DNA of 64,000 nt from Gaertneriomyces semiglobifer (GCA_025558075.1 JAHLKF010000019.1:62001-126000); one strand, 5' to 3'. Positions 21,684 through 33,431 are shown, counted from the first letter of the stretch. Notes: generated from the sequence alone by a model not told the origin. Program-made: numbers and translations.

Positions 21684-23669
21684 ATGGCAACAGATAAAGC
21701 ATGGTCAAGAAGACTCAGGGTTGCTTTTTCGAAGACGCTAGCCGGCGATCGCATCAATTTACCGCCCTCCGTGATCGATGAGTTCTTTAGCCCAGCTTCC
21801 GTTTCCAACGGAAGCCCTCTGACGTTTGAGATTGTCAACTCTCACTCTAGCGTGCGAGTGTATGGCACTGTAAGAGAGTTTACGGCAGCTGACGACAGCG
21901 TCGAAGTTAGCGCCGTTCTCGGTAAAGCGCTCGAATTGGAAGAGGATGTAGAAGGTCGTTACGTTACGATTCGGAAAGTATCATTGGAGAAGGGGGCTTT
22001 CGCTAAACTTGCACCACTGGATGCGGAGTATCTGGACATATCAGATCTGAGGTCGACTTTGGAATCGCATTTACGACAGAACTACGCCACACTCACCGCT
22101 GGTGAAACGATCTCAGTGCTCGAAATTAGCCCGGTCACGCATCAACCAAAAGAGTACCGCTTCCTCATCAGTCAATTACAAGCCGAAGATAATAAAGAGG
22201 TTCCGGGCTGCTTGATTGTCGAGACAGACATAGCGGTTGACATAGTGCCCTTGGATTCCGCGTTTGCCGAAGAAGCTGTTCAAAGAAAGCGCCTCCTGGA
22301 ACAAAACAAGGCTGGAAGTGTGTTTGCGTGGAACGGGAATGCAACCAACATCATACAGGGGGAAGTGGATGCTGGTGCCTATCAATATTTTCACATGCCT
22401 ACCCTTGCGGGCTCTGTGTGCTACGAGATCAAGCTTCAAGTCTTGGACGGTGATGCGGATCTTTTTGTGTCAAGCCACTTTGATCGCCCGAGCGAAAGGG
22501 ACCATTCTCATTTCAATGTAGATGTTGGCACATCTATGATTACGGTGGAAGTGGATAGTTCGGAAGCAGCATTCCTGTACATCGGCGTTCGTGGGTACGC
22601 ATCCAAGAGCCATTATCAGTTGAACGCGACGGTCCATGAAACCACGGAACATGGCGCTACTGCATCAGAAGAAACTGCGGAACCTGGGACGCGTAGATGT
22701 CCTAACTGTTCTGCTCAAGTCAAGGAGCAGGCATACATCATGCACGAAGCGTTTTGTTTGCGCAATAACTCTGTTTGTCCACTGTGCAAGAAGGTGATGA
22801 CAAAGAGTGATTATCAATCTCACTGGCATTGTGACAAATGTGCAAAGGTGGGCACCATCTCGGAGCAAGAGAAGCACGACAAGTTTGTTCATACACCAAT
22901 CCTATGCGATTGCGGGATTACTTTGCCGATGCCGGAACTTGCCGAGCATCGTAAGAATGCTTGCATAGAAAGATTGATTCTATGCAAGTTCTGCCACCTA
23001 AGAGTCCGTGCCGGCCCAGCATCAACCCTTGCAAAAGATATTTTGCTGGGAGGCTTGTCCGAGCACGAAAGCCAATGCGGGTCACGGACGGTAAAATGTC
23101 AAAAGTGCAATCAAGCGGTTCAACTGAAAGATGTGCCGACCCACGCCAAGATTCACGAACACAAAAAGCGATTACAGCCTATATACAAAATCTGTACCAA
23201 CAACTGTTGTTCAGTCCCGCTTGACGATCGCACTCCGAATCATGCGCTGATGTGTTCAAAGTGTTTTGGTCCATTTTGGAATGCGCGTGCTGACCCCGGA
23301 AACCAGAAGTTTGCGCAGAAATTGGTGTTTTTTTACCATCAACAGCTTACCCGTGGATGCGAGCGCGAATTTTGCACTAATCAACATTGTGCGACGGGAA
23401 CCAAGGCCGCGATGGACCCAACATCAGCAGCGCTGAAGGCCGTGGAACTTATAAAGCAATCGGTAATTGGGAATCCGACGAAGCCTCAATATTACCTGTG
23501 CTCTGTAGCCGAAAGTAACGCGTATAAGCGGAGAATCGTGGCTGAATCGTTGCAAGATTTAGGGTTTACGTTAGCTTGGTGTGTAAAGGCTCTGCAAGAG
23601 TGTCGAGACGACCCTGAGGGAGCGGCAACATGGTTACTCTCCAACGCACCACAAAATGTTGCGCCATAA
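21684..23669 (+). CDS. Ufd1-domain protein with TRAF-like zinc fingers, AZUL-like and UBA-like domains
   Basis: A 661-residue, intronless multidomain protein of probable ubiquitin-pathway function. Residues ~1-190 resemble the Ufd1 N-terminal fold (GDRINLPPSVIDEFF, LDAEYLDISDLRSTLE). A beta-rich segment (~205-320) resembles a pre-peptidase C-terminal domain. Next come several Cys/His fingers (~335-490) starting CPNCSAQV, with CPLCKKV and CQKCNQAV, of TRAF type. Residues ~505-575 contain LVFFYHQQLTRGC and CTNQHCATG, as in the AZUL zinc domain of UBE3A. The last ~60 residues (SLQDLGFTLAWCVKAL) look like a UBA helix bundle. The in-frame ATG is at 21684. Related fungal proteins are annotated as Ufd1-like, but their role is poorly known. 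Confidence 0.85.
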   Translation: MATDKAWSRRLRVAFSKTLAGDRINLPPSVIDEFFSPASVSNGSPLTFEIVNSHSSVRVYGTVREFTAADDSVEVSAVLGKALELEEDVEGRYVTIRKVSLEKGAFAKLAPLDAEYLDISDLRSTLESHLRQNYATLTAGETISVLEISPVTHQPKEYRFLISQLQAEDNKEVPGCLIVETDIAVDIVPLDSAFAEEAVQRKRLLEQNKAGSVFAWNGNATNIIQGEVDAGAYQYFHMPTLAGSVCYEIKLQVLDGDADLFVSSHFDRPSERDHSHFNVDVGTSMITVEVDSSEAAFLYIGVRGYASKSHYQLNATVHETTEHGATASEETAEPGTRRCPNCSAQVKEQAYIMHEAFCLRNNSVCPLCKKVMTKSDYQSHWHCDKCAKVGTISEQEKHDKFVHTPILCDCGITLPMPELAEHRKNACIERLILCKFCHLRVRAGPASTLAKDILLGGLSEHESQCGSRTVKCQKCNQAVQLKDVPTHAKIHEHKKRLQPIYKICTNNCCSVPLDDRTPNHALMCSKCFGPFWNARADPGNQKFAQKLVFFYHQQLTRGCEREFCTNQHCATGTKAAMDPTSAALKAVELIKQSVIGNPTKPQYYLCSVAESNAYKRRIVAESLQDLGFTLAWCVKALQECRDDPEGAATWLLSNAPQNVAP

Positions 23670-23743
23670 TGTTACATTTAGTAGTAGCCTCGTCGTACCG
23701 TGGAAATAGTGAAAGAGATAAATAGAATTATAGAGCTAGAGAT

Positions 23744-26700
23744 TCAAAATTCCCAATTCTCGTCGACATCCATCGCCCATTTGAATTTGTCCCGAAGCGT
23801 TTTGCTCAGAACCCTCTCGACTGGCACCTCAAACCGTTTACACCAAGCAACGGAGATGCGAGGATCGATGTAATTGATCTTGGAGGTGCCAAGGGCAGTG
23901 GTCTTATTTTCATTCTGATGTGGCATCATTAGGTAAAAAGGCACAAACATCACATTTAGAGGGCGCATGCGCGGCTTACCTTGTCCACGTGCTGCACTTC
24001 CAAAGATTTAATCCGACTGTTGAGGCTGATTAGCTTCTTTTCCAGCTGCACAAGTCGCTTCTCCGCATCGACAGGCTTTGGGGTCTCGGATTTCACTGAG
24101 CGTTTGCGCTTAACTTCATCCTCTTCCTCCTTCACTTCCGCCTTCCGTGACCGTTTGTGCTTAGTCTCATCCTCCTCTTTGACCTCCTCTTTGACTTTGG
24201 CACCTTCCTCTTTCTTGAGGCGTTTCTGTTCTTGCAGCTCTTCTTGCTTGACTTTGTATTGGTCAACCCATTCTTCGGTTGCCTTCTTAATTAGGTTCGG
24301 AACGATCTTGACCCACTCCGCCCACTCTTCCGTATCCGCCTCACAAATTTTTCTTTCCTCAGGTTCACCGGTATTGATCGTAGGCATCTGGTCGACAATG
24401 ATCTGATCATCGATGGTGATGAGCTGATCTGCCTCCGCCACGTCCGGAATTTGCTTGACGAGTTTCTTGCCGCCAAGTTGAAGCATTTCCTTCTTCACCA
24501 ATGACCGCTCATATTTGAGCCCTCGAATCTTGTCTTGCAGCTTGGCCATAGAAGTACTATGTGATTTCGGTACGGCCCTTTGATGATTACAAAGGATGGC
24601 GACCTGTCGATTGGCACGTTGGTAAGATAAAAGCTTCTCGGGAATGGAATCTTCCTCTCGAGTTAGGATCCTTAGTTGTTCTTGCATGCACGTGGATGCA
24701 TTGTATGTACGGAAAACCTTGGCCGTGAGGTGCCTCATGAAGCTCGCCAAATGTCTGTTTAAAAGCGAAGTCTTCGGTGCATTGTGAGTCGGTACGCTGA
24801 TTGACCTTAGAGAAACGTTGAAACAGGCCATTTCGTACTCACAGTGACTCGATCAAAGATATCCGGCATGATTATGCGTTCCTCGCCAGTGGGCAGATCC
24901 TTTTCAGTCTTGGGCTTCTTGTTCTTTTTAAAAATCACAAAGTTTTTCCAGACTTGCGCAAAATTTACGACATCTCTCTCAGTTCCGATTTTCTCAACCT
25001 CATCCGACCGAATGGTCCGATTGTACTGAATAGAATCTTTACCGAGAAAATCAAAGGTGATCAACCGGGTTCCATCGGGCTCTTCAGCGAGTTCCACATG
25101 ATTGGTTTTCAGCGAGCAACAACCGGCTGTGTCAGCCTCCTCCACAGCATCTTTCTCATTACCAGCCCTAAGAGCATACTTATCAATCAAGTACACACAA
25201 GTGGCTCGCTGCCGGATCTCCATTGTTTTATTTTTCAATTCCTCTTCGTACTGTGCGCGAATGTCATCGATGTAAAACTTTAACGCCCGCGCAGTCTGAA
25301 ATTTGTCTCTGTCGCTTTTCCCTTTGAAAGTCGAATTGGCGGCCAAAAAGACGTATTTCGAAGTTTTGTTGATATTTTCTGTCCATTTCGCGAGCCAAGT
25401 CTTCTTGGTATCGCACTCAATACCAGCCCATTCATGGCCTTCGGGAGGTGTAGGGGGTTTCGTTCCGTCATCGCTGTGAAAGTTTAAGGTCACGTCTTCC
25501 GGCGTTACACGCTTCTTCAACTTGCCGGACTTTGGGTGCTTGCCGCGGCCACGGAACAGCCCTGGAGGCTCGACGCTGAAGTTCCCAACCTTCTCCTTTC
25601 GCCCATCAATGTAAGCCCAACCATAGATGTCCTGAATCGCCTTCTTATCTGCTTTGATCTTCTCTTTTTCCTCTTTCGTCATAGTTTTCTTCATTTCACG
25701 CAGATTTTCCACATGTTCAGCTATCGGTGTGAAGTCGCACTTATCCAAGCGCCGTATGGGATGATTCTAATAGCCGTGGTGAGTCAGTCTATGCGCAAGT
25801 ATAAAACATGGTGCTAATAATGCATCTCTCACCGGCATTGTATTGTTGAGAATTACGCGCCAGTCAGCAAAGAAATTAGACTTGAAAACTTTGGAACGTT
25901 CTTGTAGATCTTCGGTGTCACCGCCAGCAATGTACTCGGTTTCCAACATCTGCGCGTAGAAAGTAGCAACCTCCTCGGCTTCGGGAGACAATTCAATTTC
26001 GTTGCCTACGCACATCAGCTGTAAGGAGCCACCACCACGTACAAGTAATGTGATAATAACTCACCGTCGTACTTCATCTTTACGCCATGAGGAACATACG
26101 GCGGCGGGAAGGCAACACCTTGGTGTACGAGAGTTCTCCACTTGACGGTATCCCTCTTAGAAGGCGTGTCTTCGGTTTCGTCTGCTACAGGCGCATAATC
26201 CTCCTTCCTGACTTCATCTGGCTCATCCAACCACCACTTATACTCTTCATCGTCCTCTTCATCCTCATCCTCCCCTTTGGTTTCATCTTGGTTAACTTTA
26301 GTTTTGGCGCCACGTTTCGCAGGCACTTTGTCTTTTGTTGGTTCACTCTTCCCTTTGGTCGTTCGCTTCGCTGGCGCCTTTTTACCAGTACTCTGCACAG
26401 CTGGCGCATCGTCGCCCATTTCAGATTTCACGGCAACCTTTTTCGTTGCTGCGACTTTCTTAGCTGGTTCCTTTCGTGATGCTTTCTTCACAGACGGCTT
26501 TCCATCATCTTCATCATCATCTGCATCTGCCGCGATAGAGCGTCGCTTCCTTTTCACACCAGGATTGTCACTTGCAGGCGCGGAAGCAGCCTTCGAGGTC
26601 TTTTTGATCTTCTTTGCCAACGGGACGTCTGAATCACTATCCGAATCTTCCTTCTTGTTCCGCTTCCCAGCTACCTTTTTTTCCACGGCAGCACCATTGG

Positions 26701-26881
26701 ACGGGCCATTATCCGCCTTGGCGACCTTTTTAGACAAAGGGGTGTTATCTTCGCTGTCCGACTGAGGAGCTTTGCCGGTTGATGCCTTAGCGCTCGACCC
26801 ATTCACGGCCGACGAAGCTTTGGTTTTAGAAGCTATCCTGCGCCGCTGTTTAAGGGGTACCTCATCTTCAGAGTCTGACAT
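23744..26881 (-). CDS. TOP1: DNA topoisomerase I (type IB)
   Basis: Relaxes supercoils by nicking one strand through a 3'-phosphotyrosine. Five exons: 26065-26881, 25833-26005, 24843-25766, 23980-24771 and 23744-23914; 958 residues. The first ~270 residues are Lys/Ser/Asp-rich with acidic SDSED blocks and nuclear signals. The core starts near [10 protein letters not shown] and includes [28 protein letters not shown] and DSIQYNRTI. The linker is long and Lys/Glu-rich. The last exon has the catalytic Tyr917 in [15 protein letters not shown]. The linker (24060-24250) contains repeated VKEE and VKSE motifs that fit the SUMO consensus. Introns are 59-71 nt. The gene converges on the Ufd1-like gene, 74 bp apart. 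Confidence 0.94.
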
Positions 26882-27339
26882 AGTTATTCTGTATATGGCT
26901 GCGCGCAGTGTCTCCCAGATCTACGATGAGAAGGGCAATCTCCACCGGGCTTTCACGTCACAAAAGCGTCCTGTCCAATCTACACTGATGTTTCGTTCAC
27001 TGCTGGCCACCAGACTGTTAGCAGCGCTCTATGCCGCTTTGTGGCCTGTCGCTGTTCGCCCAGCACGCTGTCTTTGGCTGCTTGTCTGTGAAATGAAATC
27101 AGAAAAATGACAAGTCCGATTGCAGCTGCCCCTTAGAGCCACTCGCGACTTGGTCGATTCAACACTCAACTTTATCACACAGGAGACTACTCTCTCCAAA
27201 GGGACATGACTATGGGTACTAAAAATAAATGCTGATAACATGGGGAGGGTTTAGGTCGAAGAAGAAGAGTTGCATACTAGATCTAGAGAAAAACCAGAAA
27301 TTACAGCGTAACAGAGTATCAAATTAATAGTATCGTACG
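26882..27339. other. Intergenic region
   Basis: About 458 bp between the TOP1 start and the 3' end of the next minus-strand gene. It should contain the TOP1 promoter. An open frame runs out of TOP1 antisense into this stretch but has no coding features. Nothing else is seen. Confidence 0.5.
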
Positions 27340-28377
27340 CTAGTTTACTTCTTCCTCGGTCTCCCAGAGCTTTCTCACACCATCTACATTATTCCTATCT
27401 ACCACAGCCAAGACGAACGGATCCTGCACAGGACCTTTTTCAGCAACCTCCTCACAGGCATCCTTCAATCCCTCGACGATCCGCTCACATTTGACGTGTC
27501 TGCTAGCATCGGCTTTCAGCCACTTCTCCTTCGCCGGTCCCTTTGGATTTAGGCTCAGTAGATGGCGTGTCACAATCCCGTTATATCTCGCCAACATCTC
27601 CGGTCCCAGGACCAAATTCTGTAGTCGGCTATCTGCCAAAGGGCTCCCAGTATCGATCTCCTTAACATCCCGCGGTTCCACATCGACACTTCTGAACAAT
27701 GTCTTCAATTCATCCTGCATATCCGTACCAGGCAACGCAGGAGCGTCGCCTACAATTTCTGCATCATCCAGCTGCAATATTCGATTCGTCGCCATGTGGA
27801 TTGCAATGCGTTGGCGTTCCTCTGCGCTTCCTAACCCAATGAACTCAACAGGCACACTCTCCTCTTGACCCAATTCCACAGCTTCCACTGCATCCCAAAA
27901 CGGAAACAACCCCGTCAATTCCAGTGCATCAATAATTTCATCGGGAACGCCAATGTTGATGAAATCCCCACGCATCCGCTCGGACCATGAGCGTACCCCT
28001 GCTAGAAACTCTTCCATATCATTTCCTGCATACTCGCCCACGGGCGATTTCTTCAGTATTTCCGCATACTGGTTTAACCAAGCGGCATCTTCATGTGCTT
28101 GATCAATACAGAGCCACGAGAACTCTCCTTTAAGCTGGGGGCGTACTTGTCGTATGTCTGCCGCTGGGGGAATGTTGAGCAACGAACTTCCAAGAAGGTG
28201 AACACGAACGTTGGTTGGCGCATGGTAGAGGGGTTGGTTAATGCAGTGAGATAACCATTGATCTCGTGCATTAACAGCGCTCAGGAAAAACCGTTCCGAC
28301 GGAAAAATGCGAGTAGGAACCTGAGCGGCTTGGCCTCCTGCACCCAGCGAGCTTACTAGCTTCTTCAAAAACGACAT
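27340..28377 (-). CDS. Protein of unknown function, possibly TraB-like
   Basis: A single-exon 345-residue acidic protein that I do not firmly recognise. It starts with an amphipathic basic segment (FLKKLVSSLG). A beta-type segment, RVHLLGSSLLNIP, and a C-terminal PFVLAVVDRNNVDGVRKLW recall the first strand and the HxxG-type end of TraB/PrgY-like domains, but the key His residues are absent. If it belongs there it is divergent and probably inactive. The centre has a DIRQVRPQL element and a long helical region. The frame is open throughout, with composition like its neighbours, so the gene is real even though the function is not known. It is divergent from the dienoyl-CoA isomerase with ~234 bp between starts. 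Confidence 0.7.
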   Translation of the reverse strand: MSFLKKLVSSLGAGGQAAQVPTRIFPSERFFLSAVNARDQWLSHCINQPLYHAPTNVRVHLLGSSLLNIPPAADIRQVRPQLKGEFSWLCIDQAHEDAAWLNQYAEILKKSPVGEYAGNDMEEFLAGVRSWSERMRGDFINIGVPDEIIDALELTGLFPFWDAVEAVELGQEESVPVEFIGLGSAEERQRIAIHMATNRILQLDDAEIVGDAPALPGTDMQDELKTLFRSVDVEPRDVKEIDTGSPLADSRLQNLVLGPEMLARYNGIVTRHLLSLNPKGPAKEKWLKADASRHVKCERIVEGLKDACEEVAEKGPVQDPFVLAVVDRNNVDGVRKLWETEEEVN

Positions 28378-28611
28378 GGTGCTTTATGTGAGATCTTGTA
28401 GTGTTATATAATATTTTGTTGGTGGTTTGGCAGATCTGCCGAAAACGTAAAAACCAAAACACGCGCTCACAATTCTGCCGACGACGACGACGAGGGACTT
28501 GCGCTTTTGAAAGAGGAAGAGTTTCCCTTTCATGTTCAATTTGTGAGGGCACTCCATTCGTGTATCTTCAAAAGTCGAAAAGGCAGAACTCTAGCAGCTA
28601 AACATACAAGA

Positions 28612-29789
28612 ATGTCCTCCATCGTCCCAGCTTATGCCCAGTACTCTACGTTCCGGGTCACTTCCCCCGCGGAATACGTTTACCATGTTGCAATCAACCG
28701 GCCTAAGCAGCTCAACTCCATGAACGTTCTGTAAGTGCCAAGAGCCCCTTCTCAGCTTTCTTGAAAAATGAAATGCTGAACCAAGACTAACAGGTTCTGG
28801 AAAGAGTGCCGCGAGATCTTTAACCAAATTCGCACTGACAATGATGTGCGGGCAGTCGTGCTGTCTGGTGGGGACTGTAAGCTTTTTACAGCGGGGCTCG
28901 ATTGTAAGTCTATCCTTGTTGTGGTTTTGGAGAGCATTATTCATCTCACCATTCTATTCTCACATGCAGTGACCGAGTTTGGGCCTATCCTGTCCGGCGA
29001 TTCCCAAGATCCCGCACGTTACGCATTGAAACTCCAGCCCATGATTCTGGACATGCAGGCTTCCTTTACCGCCATCGAAACTTGTCTTAAACCGGTGATC
29101 GCCGCCATTCACGGTGCTTGTATCGGGGGAGGTTCGTAAATCACTGTTTTCTTTCCCTAAAGATGCTTTCCCAGTCTCATCTCGCCTGCTTTCGTATGTT
29201 TTTAGGTATTGACATGATCACAGCCTGCGATATTCGCTACAGCACCCCTACTGCCCTGTTCTCTATCAAGGAGGTTGATATCGGTCTTGCAGCAGATATC
29301 GGCACGCTCCAGCGCTTCCCAAAGGTGGTTGGGAACGCTTCTTGGGCGCGCGAGTTGGCGTACACGGGAAGGCAGTTTGGCGCGGAGGAAGCCCTCAAGT
29401 TTGGACTGATCAGCAGGATCTGTGAAACGCGCGAAGCCGTTGTCGGTAAGGCACCAAGCTCTTGATTGCTCAGTGTAATGCCTTTGATTTACCCCTTTGG
29501 TACTGCGTTGTAGAGGGGGCCCTGCAAACTGCCAAGGAGATTGCCCGGAAATCTCCCATTGCCGTTACGGGTACCAAGTACGTACTTTGCCTTTCTCTCG
29601 TGTGCAACCCGTAGAAATGCCAACCTTTTTTTCAACAGGCACATCCTGAACCACGCCCGCGACCACTCCGTTGAAGAATCTCTTCGTTACGTCGCCCTTT
29701 GGAACTCTGCTATGTTGAACACCCAAGATATCCCCATCGCCGTAACAGCAACCCTGGCCAAGAAGACTCCAGTGTATCCCAAACTCTAG
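28612..29789 (+). CDS. Delta(3,5)-delta(2,4)-dienoyl-CoA isomerase (ECH1-like)
   Basis: Enoyl-CoA hydratase/isomerase family enzyme for beta-oxidation of unsaturated fatty acids with odd-numbered double bonds. Six exons: 28612-28730, 28794-28903, 28970-29131, 29206-29445, 29514-29577 and 29639-29789; 281 residues. Motifs: INRPKQLNSMN, the CoA-binding VVLSGGDCKLFTAGLD, the oxyanion hole AAIHGACIGGGID, and the acid-rich FSIKEVDIGLAADIGTLQR typical of ECH1 rather than simple hydratases. No mitochondrial presequence is evident. The protein ends in Pro-Lys-Leu, an acceptable PTS1 variant, so peroxisomal location is likely. Introns are 61-74 nt. Confidence 0.92.
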
Positions 29790-29951
29790 AATAGCTTGCG
29801 GAAAACGAACGGATGAACCGCTCGTCTCATACAGTGCTAGATAGCATACCTCAGTTTGGTAGCTATTCTATTTGTGATATAGCCTTCCAGCGCGAGAGCA
29901 GATCGCTCGCCTTCTATAAAATCATACACAATAATGCAAGCTAACTTACAT

Positions 29952-32900
29952 CTACTGAATTCTCAACCTAGCAAACTCATTTGCCAAGCTTACTGCCTCT
30001 TCTACACCAGATAAATCCGTTCCTGCACCCGCAGCAGCATCGTCTTTACCACCCTTTCTACCTCCAACCTTCTGCGCAACAACATCAGCCCATGCAAGGG
30101 CGGTGAAACCCTTCTCAACATGTTCCTTGGGAACCACACATTGGTAAGAGACTTTGCTGGCAGTGCTGTCGACAGTGAGAAGGAGCGTGGCTTTGTTCTT
30201 CAGCGCTTTAACGGTGTCCACGGCCTTACCCAATGCCTAAATAAATATGAACAAGGATTGATTAGAACGGGCAAAATGCACAGACAACAATAGACCACAC
30301 ACAAACCTTGGTGTTTCCTCCATACGGCAGCACCTCTACCAAAAACGGTGCGTCAGGGTTCTCCTCAAAGAACTTCTTCACGCGCTCCGCGGCCTCCTTA
30401 ATTTCCCGTGCTTTCCGGGCCTTGTCCTCATCGTCAAACCGCTTCTTGATCTCTGCAAAAACGGTCCTCAACCTCGCCTTCTGCACCACCGGAATGCTGG
30501 CTTCTTCCAACTTCTTATTCGTAATTTTCAAAGCGGCTTCCAGCTCCACTCCACTCAAAGACCTGAGAGACTCAATCATTCTCGCGTACTCTTCTGCAAC
30601 ACGTTGTGCTTCAAACGCTTCTTCACCAGACACCGCCACAATACGTCTGATACCCTTGGAGATACTTGTCTCTTCCATGATCACCAATCGCTTGATGTCC
30701 CCTGTGGTCTTGACATGTGTGCCACCGCAGAACTCGATCGACGTCTCGTTCCATTGTGGGTTGGACGGGTTAGCGAGCAGTTCATCCACGGACACCCCAA
30801 TCGAGACGACACGGACGGGGTCAGGGTACGTCTCACCAAACACGGCACGGAGACCACTGATCGATTTTCCTTGAGCCAGGGACACGTCTTTGTAATACAC
30901 CGTCTGATTCTTTTGAATGAAGGCGTTACAGATCTCCTCGATAGTCTCCATTTGCTCCGTGGTCGGTGCGCCTTTGGCGGAAAAGTCAAACCGCAGTTTC
31001 TCGGGAGCGACCAACGATCCCTTTTGGTCAACAATATCGCCGAGAACCTTGCGCAGAGCAAAGTTCAGAATGTGAGTTCCGGTATGGTTGTTACGAATGG
31101 GCCACCGGCGGAGTTCATCATATGAACAGTGGACATTGTCATTAACAGAGAGGGAGCCATACTTCAGATACCCAATGTGGAGAATGTAGCCACCGAATGG
31201 TTGTACATCATCTACTGCGAATTCTGCCTGCCCATCAATGGTAATTGACCCGGTATCATATTGCTGCCCACCCTGTTCGGCGTAAAAGTTGGTCTTGTCC
31301 AGCAAGATTCCGAATCGGGTACCCTCCTCACTACTGTGGGAGTTCACAAAGGCGCCCTTGACAAAAATTGCCTTGACAGTAGCACTGATATCATCCGTAC
31401 CGTACTTGTACGAATCATCAGTCACCGGAACATTGGGGTTCTTTTCCAGTTCACCAAGATGATGAATGTTCAAAGCAACAACGTCTCCCTTGTCCTTGGA
31501 ACCGATACCCTTAGACTTTTCCTTCGCAGCCATCTGAGCACGCTCGAATTCCATTTCATCAACTGTGATACCGATTTCCTCGGCCATCAATCGGGTGAGG
31601 TCAACGGGAAAACCGTAGGTATCGTACAACCTCCACACATCCGCGCCGTTCAGCGTTTTGGAGTTCTCAGATTTCGCCTTGTCAACGTACTGACCAAAGA
31701 GCTTCTCACCGCGGTCAAGCGTCTTGGCAAAGCTCTTTTCCTCTTCATCCAGAATCTCCTTCAGATCCGCGACACGCGCCTTGAGTTCAGGGAACGCTTC
31801 TCCCATTTCGGCGATGACGGTGTCAGCGAGACGAGAGAAGAACCCATCGATGGGAGTGTCGAACTTGTTGCGGACATAACGTGCAGCACGACGGATGATA
31901 CGGCGGAGGACGTAACCTCGGCCTTCATTGGAGGGCACACCGCCATCGCTGATAGCAAATGCCAACGTACGGATATGATCAGCAACAACACGGTAAGCGG
32001 TATCAATACCGTCCTTGTCATCTGCGCCAACCAGACCACTGTATGGCCTAGCACCAGTCAACTGTTGAATAGCGGTAAATATGCCAGTGAAAGCATCGGT
32101 ATCGTAGTTGGAGCGCTTGTTCTGCAGAATCGACACAAGACGCTCAAGACCCATACCCGTATCAATGTGCTTGTTGGGCAAAGGCTTCAACGACCGATCA
32201 GGCTCACGGTTGAACTGCATGAAAACAAGGTTCCAGATTTCAAGAACATCCGGATCATCCTGGTTCACCAAGTGTGCAGCGTTACGTCCGCCAATGCGGT
32301 CAAAGTGGACCTCACTACAAGGCCCGCACGGGCCTTGGTCACCCATCTCCCAAAAGTTGTCCTTGGCGTTTCCGGGAAGAATATGATCCTCAGGAACACC
32401 CATGTCAAGCCATAACTGCTTGGCTTCCAAATCTGGTGGCAAGCCCATGGCAGCGTCACCTTCGAAATATGTCACGTACAGTCGGTCAGCGGGAAGCTTG
32501 TACACGTTTGTAAGGAGGTCCCATGCCATAGCGATCGCTTCCTTCTTGAAGTAATCACCAAATGACCAGTTACCCAACATTTCGAAGAACGTGTGGTGGT
32601 AGGTATCTTTCCCGACATCCTCGAGGTCATTATGTTTTCCACCAGCACGAATACACTTTTGAGTGTTTGCGGCGCGCTTCAGTTTGGCGAGATCAGTGTT
32701 CTTATCAGCGGTACCCAAGAAGATAGGCTTGAACTGATTCATTCCAGAGTTTGCAAAGAGGAGAGTCGGGTCATCATGAGGGATTGTTGCGGATGATTTG
32801 ACAAAGGTGTGGGCGTGGTTGTCTGTAAAGAACTTGATAAACGTCTCCCTGACTTTCGTCACGGGCCACTCGGTGTCCTGCGTCATTGTTCTATGTGATG

Positions 32901-33021
32901 TAAACTGTCGAGCGAATAAGGAGGTGATAACTGGAGTAGCTTTGGATGCGGTAAGAGTCAAATTCAAGCTGATAGAGCGGAGAGAGTGTCTGACAGTCGT
33001 CGCAGCAATAATACTAATCAT
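29952..33021 (-). CDS. ALA1: Alanyl-tRNA synthetase, probably mitochondrial and cytosolic
   Basis: Class II synthetase that charges tRNA-Ala. Two exons, 30307-33021 and 29952-30236, about 999 residues. Catalytic core: [39 protein letters not shown] and [12 protein letters not shown]. The editing domain has zinc/hydrolysis motifs NHTGTHILN and [11 protein letters not shown]. The C-terminal C-Ala region is split by a 70-nt intron. From the ATG at 33021 the first ~45 residues are rich in Ser/Thr/Arg without acids, like a mitochondrial presequence. A second Met (32886, MTQDTE) begins the conserved protein. Alternative starts making mitochondrial and cytosolic forms are known for yeast ALA1; here they are inferred from the layout. 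Confidence 0.94.
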
Positions 33022-33431
33022 CAACTCCCAGTATTCTCTGCAGCAAAGCTCGTCTGCTTCTCAAGGCCAGTGACCTCTTTATTCCAAGCTTCCCTTAGCT
33101 GATGCCTTTTCCTGGGCTCGCCGTTCGCCCCTACCAACGATCACAATTTTGGAAAAGAGTCAGCTTGATGACACGAAAGTGTCCAAGTGTCGCCAAAAGG
33201 GACAAAAACATTGCCGACCAAGTCACTTAATGAGTGACAGTTCACTCAGTGAGAAAATTGCATTTTACTGCGAATGGCTCAGTTTGCATCCGTATGGGCA
33301 GATGCAGAGGCATGCAACGACCATCAGTTTTCAACTAAGCACACGTACAGACAAGACATCGAAACTACAATACACTCCCAAAGGATGCTCTACACATAAA
33401 GCGCACAACGCGTTTCGCTCAGTGAAGAGCA
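33022..33431. other. Intergenic region
   Basis: About 410 bp between the AlaRS start and the 3' end of the oxidoreductase, both on the minus strand. It should contain the AlaRS promoter. No coding or structural feature is seen. Confidence 0.5.

Noticed and set aside
31261..32415. 384-codon plus-strand ORF
   Set aside because: It lies antisense to alanyl-tRNA synthetase, whose minus-strand frame is clearly conserved. It is a shadow caused by codon bias.
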